Below are positions 58,074 through 64,000 of a stretch of 64,000 nucleotides of DNA, piece after piece. Origin of the DNA: Panulirus ornatus (taxonomy: Eukaryota; Arthropoda; Malacostraca; Decapoda; Palinuridae); NCBI RefSeq assembly GCF_036320965.1, contig NC_092232.1:54139982-54203981 (forward strand), in the 5' to 3' direction. The position numbers and the translations under genes are program-made. The notes beneath the pieces were generated by a model. That model did not search any database. It was not told the origin of the DNA and saw only the letters and a list, made by a program, of their open reading frames with translations. The first letter of the stretch is position 1; each line of letters opens with the position of its first letter.

Positions 58074-60240
58074 ATACTTTGTCGCTGTCTCCCGCGTTTG
58101 CGAGGTAGCGCAAGGAAACAGACGAAAGAAATGGCCCAACCCCCCCCCCCCCCATACACATGTATATACATACGTCCACACACGCAAATATACATACCTA
58201 CACAGCTTTCCATGGTTTACCCCAGACGCTTCACATGCCTTGCTTCAATCCACTGACAGCACGTCAACCCCGGTATACCACATCGCTCCAATTCACTCTA
58301 TTCCTTGCCCTCCTTTCACCCTCCTGCATGTTCAGGCCCCGATCACACAAAATCTTTTTCACTCCATCTTTCCACCTCCAATTTGGTCTCCCTCTTCTCC
58401 TTGTTCCCTCCACCTCCGACACATATATCCTCTTGGTCAATCTTTCCTCACTCATCCTCTCCATGTGCCCAAACCACTTCAAAACACCCTCTTCTGCTCT
58501 CTCAACCACGCTCTTTTTATTTCCACACATCTCTCTTACCCTTACGTTACTCACTCGATCAAACCACCTCACACCACACATTGTCCTCAAACATCTCATT
58601 TCCAGCACATCCATCCTTTTGCGCACAACTCTATCCATAGCCCACGCCTCGCAACCATACAACATTGTTGGAACCACTATTCCTTCAAACATACCCATTT
58701 TTGCTTTCCGAGATAATGTTCTCGACTTCCACACATTTTTCAAGGCCCCCAGAATTTTCGCCCCCTCCCCCACCCTATGATCCACTTCCGCTTCCATGGT
58801 TCCATCCGCTGCCAGATCCACTCCCAGATATCTAAAACACTTCACTTCCTCCAGTTTTTCTCCATTCAAACTCACCTCCCAATTGACTTGACCCTCAACC
58901 CTACTGTACCTAATAACCTTGCTCTTATTCACATTTACTCTTAACTTTCTTCTTCCACACACTTTTCCAAACTCAGTCACCAGCTTCTGCAGTTTCTCAC
59001 ATGAATCAGCCACCAGCGCTGTATCATCAGCGAACAACAACTGACTCACTTCCCAAGCTCTCTCATCCCCAACAGACTTCATACTTGCCCCTCTTTCCAA
59101 AACTCTTGCATTTACCTCCCTAACAACCCCTTCCATAAACAAATTAAACAACCATGGAGACATCACACACCCCTGCCGCAAACCTACATTCACTGAGAAC
59201 CAATCACTTTCCTCTCTTCCTACACGTACACATGCCTTACATCCTCGATAAAAACTTTTCACTGCTTCTAACAACTTTCCTCCCACACCATATATTCTTA
59301 ATACCTTCCACAGAGCATCTCTATCAACTCTATCATATGCCTTCTCCAGATCCATAAATGCTACATACAAATCCATTTGCTTTTCTAAGTATTTCTCACA
59401 TACATTCTTCAAAGCAAACACCTGATCCACACATCCTCTACCACTTCTGAAACCACATTGCTCTTCCCCAATCTGATGCTCTGTACATGCCTTCACCCTC
59501 TCAATCAATACCCTCCCATATAATTTACCAGGAATACTCAACAAACTTATACCTCTGTAATTTGAGCACTCACTCTTATCCCCTTTGCCTTTGTACAATG
59601 GCACTATGCACGCATTCCGCCAATCCTCAGGCACCTCACCATGAGTCATACATACATTAAATAACCTTACCAACCAGTCAACAATACAGTCACCCCCTTT
59701 TTTAATAAATTCCACTGCAATACCATCCAAACCTGCTGCCTTGCCGGCTTTCATCTTCCGCAAAGCTTTCACTACCTCTTCTCTGTTTACCAAATCATTT
59801 TCCCTAACCCTCTCACTTTGCACACCACCTCGACCAAAACACCCTATATCTGCCACTCTATCATCAAACACATTCAACAAACCTTCAAAATACTCACTCC
59901 ATCTCCTTCTCACATCACCACTACTTGTTATCACCTCCCCATTTGCGCCCTTCACTGAAGTTCCCATTTGCTCCCTTGTCTTACGCACTTTATTTACCTC
60001 CTTCCAGAACATCTTTTTATTCTCCCTAAAATTTAATGATACTCTCTCACCCCAACTCTCATTTGCCCTTTTTTTCACCTCTTGCACCTTTCTCTTGACC
60101 TCCTGTCTCTTTCTTTTATACATCTCCCACTCAATTGCATTTTTTCCCTGCAAAAATCGTCCAAATGCCTCTCTCTTCTCTTTCACTAATACTCTTACTT
60201 CTTCATCCCACCACTCACTACCCTTTCTAATCAATATTTT
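58074..60240 (-). mobile_element. RTE-like non-LTR retrotransposon, 5'-truncated
   Basis: Minus-strand LINE of about 2.17 kb: an open reverse-transcriptase frame (58264-60234), about 190 bp of 3' UTR, an A-tail and (TA)n. The endonuclease region that should precede the frame is absent; the 5' boundary lies at an A run (60239-60251 as T on the plus strand). The last ~40 bp before the tail (complement of GTCTCCCGCGTTTGCGAGGTAGCG) match the 3' end of the SINE family in this window. The 3' UTR also holds a G run (C run at 58140-58153 on the plus strand). It is much better preserved than the relatives at 3.2, 28 and 50 kb, so it is a fairly recent insertion. RTE-like is my best placement; the clade was not tested. 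Confidence 0.9.
58264..60234 (-). CDS. LINE ORF2 fragment: reverse transcriptase
   Basis: 656 codons without a stop. It would copy element RNA into DNA at the insertion site (target-primed reverse transcription, in the nucleus). Domains: linker with WWDEE at 8-12 and a basic/coiled region to about 100; reverse transcriptase from about 150 to 440, with KAAGLDGI at 165-172, YRGISLLS near 226-233, the first catalytic Asp block MDLEKAYDRV at 294-303, GLRQGCVMSP at 351-360, and the catalytic FADDTALVADS at 401-411; then the thumb and C-terminal region with YGCEAWA near 525-531, WFGHMERM at 588-595 and RRRGRPNWRW near 612-621. The first codon is TTG at the truncation point, so there is no true start: the N-terminal endonuclease is missing and the copy cannot move by itself. 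All catalytic aspartates are present. Confidence 0.88.
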   Translation of the reverse strand: MIRKGSEWWDEEVRVLVKEKREAFGRFLQGKNAIEWEMYKRKRQEVKRKVQEVKKRANESWGERVSLNFRENKKMFWKEVNKVRKTREQMGTSVKGANGEVITSSGDVRRRWSEYFEGLLNVFDDRVADIGCFGRGGVQSERVRENDLVNREEVVKALRKMKAGKAAGLDGIAVEFIKKGGDCIVDWLVRLFNVCMTHGEVPEDWRNACIVPLYKGKGDKSECSNYRGISLLSIPGKLYGRVLIERVKACTEHQIGEEQCGFRSGRGCVDQVFALKNVCEKYLEKQMDLYVAFMDLEKAYDRVDRDALWKVLRIYGVGGKLLEAVKSFYRGCKACVRVGREESDWFSVNVGLRQGCVMSPWLFNLFMEGVVREVNARVLERGASMKSVGDERAWEVSQLLFADDTALVADSCEKLQKLVTEFGKVCGRRKLRVNVNKSKVIRYSRVEGQVNWEVSLNGEKLEEVKCFRYLGVDLAADGTMEAEVDHRVGEGAKILGALKNVWKSRTLSRKAKMGMFEGIVVPTMLYGCEAWAMDRVVRKRMDVLEMRCLRTMCGVRWFDRVSNVRVREMCGNKKSVVERAEEGVLKWFGHMERMSEERLTKRIYVSEVEGTRRRGRPNWRWKDGVKKILCDRGLNMQEGERRARNRVNWSDVVYRG

Positions 60241-60251
60241 TTTTTTTTTTT

Positions 60252-60458
60252 GCTTTGTCCCACGTATTCCCTGCGTGTCGTAGAAGGCGACTAAAAAGGG
60301 GTGGGAGCGAGGGGCTGGAAATCCTCCCCTCTTGTTTTTAATTCTCCAAAAGAAGGAACAGAGAAGGATGCCAAATGAGGATTTCTCTCAAAGGTTCAGT
60401 CCTCTGTTCTTAACGCTACCTCGCTAACGCGGGAAATGGCGAATAGTATGAAAATATA
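60252..60458 (+). mobile_element. SINE-like repeat, copy 5
   Basis: Plus orientation: GTCCCACGTATTCCCTGCGT, GTCGTAGAAGGCGACTAAAA, GGGGCTGGAAATCCTCCCCT, then CTACCTCGCTAACGCGGGAA near 60415, ATAGTATGAAAA and (TA)n. The TATCCCTGGGGATAGG head is missing; instead the copy starts right after a T run that also marks the 5' boundary of the neighbouring, oppositely oriented LINE. Confidence 0.83.
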
Positions 60459-60751
60459 TATATGTATATATATAGGATGCCAGCATTGACACCAAGTTAC
60501 TTCTCTTTTTTCTGAGGCAATGCTTGTCGCTTCGATTCCTTTTCTGAGTCAATTCGTGTGGGTTTCAAGGTAACGCATTTGAGTTTTAATCTTTTTTTCA
60601 AGGCGACACTAATGGGTTCGAGTCCCTTCCATGTCGTGCGATACGTCCATATCTCCTGCCTCACTCGTAATGGACACCATGTTCGATTTCGTTGGTTCGT
60701 GAGCCGTAGCTTGTTGACTTGTAGTGACGTATCCATTACGGTGTCCAGAAG

Positions 60752-61599
<848 letters not shown>

Positions 61600-61850
61600 G
61601 TTATAAACCCGGACTATCATGTTATAAACCCGGACTCTCATGTTATAAACCCAGACTCTCATGTTATAAACCCGGACTTTCAAGTTATAAACCCGGACTT
61701 TCAAGTTATAAACCCGGACTCTCATATTATAAACCCGGACTCTCATGTTATAAATGCGGTCTCTCAAGTTATAAACCCGGACTCTCACGTTATAAACGCG
61801 GTCTCTCGTGTTGTAAACCTAGATTCAAATGTTGTAAACCCGGACTTTCA
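61600..61850. repeat. 21-bp minisatellite, about 12 copies
   Basis: Units GTTATAAACCCGGACTCTCA plus T with TTCAA and GCGGTC variants. The last unit runs without a break into the LINE relic that follows. Confidence 0.92.
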
Positions 61851-62104
61851 TAAAGCCTTCCATAAAATACCTCATAAAAAGATTACTTTAGAAAAGCAGA
61901 AGATGATACAATAGATCGAATCTCCGCGAAGATCGCCTCTCCAAACTCCGTCATAGAATGGTGTTGGACGGGGGAGCATCTGGCAGGTTTCACGTGAATG
62001 ATGGAGTTCCGCAGGGCTCAGTCCTGGGGCCTGCGTTCTTCATCATGTACACCGGCGACTTGGAGACGAAGACAGACCAGGCAGACTCGCGAGATTGGTC
62101 AGAT
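61843..62104 (+). pseudogene. CR1/Jockey-group LINE reverse transcriptase relic
   Basis: At 61843 the plus strand encodes DFHKAFHKIPHKKI, a mutated form of the first catalytic block DFSKAFDKVPHxxL. After frameshifts it encodes, near 61990-62060, VNDGVPQGSVLGPAFFIMYT, matching the conserved GVPQGSVLGPLLFxIYxxDL block. Only these two adjacent blocks survive, between two minisatellites. The first catalytic Asp of the family block is kept but the following Asp is His. Confidence 0.85.
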
Positions 62105-62635
62105 TCATGAGAGTGGATGACAGAGGCAACGCATGGGATTGGATGACAGAGGCAACGCATGTGATTGGATGACAGAGGCAACGCATGTGATTGGATGACA
62201 GAGGCAACGCATGGGATTAGATGACAGAGGCAACGCATGGGATTGGATGACAGAGGCAACGTATGAGATTGGATGACAGAGGCAACGTATGAGATTGGGT
62301 GACAGGCAACGCATGGGATTGAATGACAGAGGCAACGTATGAGATTGGATGACAGAGGCAACGCATGGGATTGAATGACAGAGGCAACGCATGGGATTGG
62401 ATGACAGAGGCAACGCATGGGATTGGGTGACAGAGGCAACGTATGAGATTGGGTGACAGAGGCAACGTATGAGATTGGATGACAGAGGCAACGTATGAGA
62501 TTGGATGACAGAGGCAACGTATGAGATTGAATGACAGAGGCAACGTATGAGATTGAATGACAGAGGCAACGTATGAGATTGGGTGACAGAGGCAACGTAT
62601 GAGATTGGGTGACAGAGGCAACGCATAGGAGAGTT
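62105..62635. repeat. 26-bp minisatellite, about 20 copies
   Basis: Units GATTGGATGACAGAGGCAAC plus GTATGA or GCATGG; the two endings are grouped in blocks along the array. One unit lacks AGA-type bases near 62304. Since 26 is not a multiple of three, three units (78 bp) give a 26-residue open repeat in each minus frame. Confidence 0.94.
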
Positions 62636-62849
62636 GGGTGGACAAGCGCCCTCTGCTTCGACACCTTGTTCCCTCCACTATCTTAAGATGGTCTTACTAT
62701 TACAGACATCCTCGTTGTGGACCACCAGGTCTCCAGTCGTCTCTCTTTCCCTTAACTGTTTCCTATGATTCTTCTGTCCTATGATTCTTTTCCAGAACTC
62801 CCCGCTCTCCATGAATCCACTCTCTTCTTTCATGAATGAATCCACTCTC
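62636..62849. other. No gene seen
   Basis: Short spacer between two minisatellites. Confidence 0.4.
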
Positions 62850-63276
62850 CTTAACCTTCTCCTTCCCAGGAGTCCTCTCCCTAACCTTCTCCTTCCCAGG
62901 AGTCCTCTCCTCAACCTATTCCTCCCCATGAGTCCTCTCCCCAACCTATTCCTCCCCATGAGTCCTCTCCCCAGCCTGTTCCTCCCCATGAGTCCTCTCC
63001 CCAACCTATTCCTCCCCATGAGTCCTCTCCCCAGCCTGTTCCTCCCCATGAGTCCTCTCCCCAACCTATTCCTCCCCATGAGTCCTCTCCCCAACCTATT
63101 CCTCCCCATGAGTCCTCTCCCCAGCCTATTCCTCCCCATGAGTCCTCTCCCCAGCCTATTCCTCCCCATGAGTCCTCTCCCCAACCTATTCCTCCCCATG
63201 AGTCCTCTCCCCAACCTATTCCTCCCCATGAGTCCTCTCCCCAGCCTATTCCTCCCCATGAGTCCTCTCCCCAACC
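62850..63276. repeat. 30-bp minisatellite, about 14 copies
   Basis: Units CCTATTCCTCCCCATGAGTC plus CTCTCCCCAA with CAG and CTG variants. Period 30 keeps frames open on both strands. Confidence 0.94.
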
Positions 63277-63486
63277 ACCTCCTCAATGTGTCAATTTACA
63301 GAAATCCCCGTTTTCTTCATCCTACAATTGAGCCTAGACTCAGGCAGTTGCACTGTGAGTGCCACCTGTCTCCTGCAGTTATGGAGCAACTTTATACCTC
63401 CCTTTACGAATCCTCCTCCTTTACAAATCTACCGTCGCATCAAAGTCAACTTTAATATAAATATCGTATAATGATAGTCTCTATAA

Positions 63487-63499
63487 CCCCCCCCCCCCC
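63487..63499. repeat. C run
   Basis: Homopolymer of about 13 C. Confidence 0.85.
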
Positions 63500-63573
63500 A
63501 ACTCCCAGTTCCCTACGGAAACTGAAAAATTGAATTTTCCTTATCGTTGTACTTCAACGTCGAGAGAGGCGGC

Positions 63574-63576
<3 letters not shown>

Positions 63577-63622
<46 letters not shown>

Positions 63623-63623
63623 T
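63577..63623. repeat. (GT)n microsatellite
   Basis: GT tract with one TA interruption. Confidence 0.96.
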
Positions 63624-64000
63624 GGGGAGGCGGTGAATGGATGGGGAGGAGCGGGAGTTGGGTGAGGAGGAAAATGTATATAACTCACGGAACAGGTCTT
63701 AAAGGGAATCCAATTTCTAGTGATGTAGTTACCCAGGGCTGGCGAGGCTCTGTGATGACGTTATCATACTGAGATCTCCCTGGCTACTTCTGCAATACCG
63801 AGTCTGTTCTCCCCCGTTGTTCTTTTTTCTTCAACTGTTCTTCTTATGTTCTTGTTCTGCTCAAGTCTTTATTTGCCTTGCTTGTCCATCTGTTGCACCT
63901 CCGTGAGAGATATTTTAGAGTGAAAACTTGTTATTCGGATCAAATTGGTTTACGGTTTATTTTTCTGCGGATTCTTCGTCGAAGTTCGTTATGTGTGACG
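63624..64000. other. No gene seen
   Basis: No recognised feature up to the window edge. Confidence 0.4.

Noticed and set aside
60234..60234. Start codon for the LINE frame
   Set aside because: The first codon is TTG at the truncation boundary; the real protein would begin upstream in the lost endonuclease part.
62105..62635. CRISPR-like array of direct repeats
   Set aside because: Repeats are contiguous with no unique spacers, in a eukaryotic context; it is a minisatellite. The same holds for the arrays at 18.0, 21.0, 23.6, 26.9 and 40.4 kb.

Overview
The window looks like intergenic or intronic DNA from an animal with a very microsatellite-rich genome, most likely a decapod crustacean. The evidence is dozens of long (TA)n, (GA)n/(CT)n and (CA)n/(GT)n tracts, a tRNA-derived SINE, an RTE-like LINE and a short SINE-like repeat of a type I associate with decapods. 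The assignment to decapods rests on memory and was not searched. No intact host protein-coding gene can be supported. The one convincing functional gene is a tRNA-Leu(TAA) at 51818-51899.

Layout. 0-9 kb: an old RTE-like LINE relic (3.2-4.8 kb), a CR1-like endonuclease relic (5 kb), and a (TA)n / SINE / (TA)n / tRNA-SINE cluster (5.9-6.6 kb). 8-28 kb: mostly microsatellites and minisatellites (units of about 18, 23, 24, 35, 44, 45-50 and 21 bp, and a degenerate array of about 56 bp), with one CR1-like relic at 17.7 kb, a diverged SINE at 12.1 kb and a tRNA-derived SINE at 25 kb. 28-30 kb: a second RTE-like LINE relic, then a decayed minus-strand coding frame of about 280 codons. 34-46 kb: microsatellites, SINE copies, three copies of a repeat carrying a hammerhead-ribozyme-like core, and a second decayed minus-strand coding block (37.5-39.8 kb). 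47-51 kb: two more minus-strand decayed coding stretches and LINE fragments. 51.8 kb: the tRNA. 53.8-57.5 kb: largely featureless sequence. 58-60.5 kb: a 5'-truncated RTE-like LINE with a fully open 656-codon reverse-transcriptase frame, next to a SINE. 61.6-63.3 kb: three minisatellites around a CR1-like reverse-transcriptase relic.

How the parts relate. The LINE at 58-60 kb and the dispersed SINE share about 50 bp at their 3' ends (core CCCGCGTTWGCGAGGTAGCG on the complementary strand), followed by an A-rich or (TA)n tail. This fits a LINE-SINE pair in which the LINE machinery mobilises the SINE. Many insertions are bracketed by long (TA)n tracts. The unidentified decayed coding blocks are all on the minus strand between 29.4 and 49.2 kb and resemble no LINE protein I know. 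They may come from one inserted element or endogenous virus, or from unrelated genes; this could not be decided from sequence alone.
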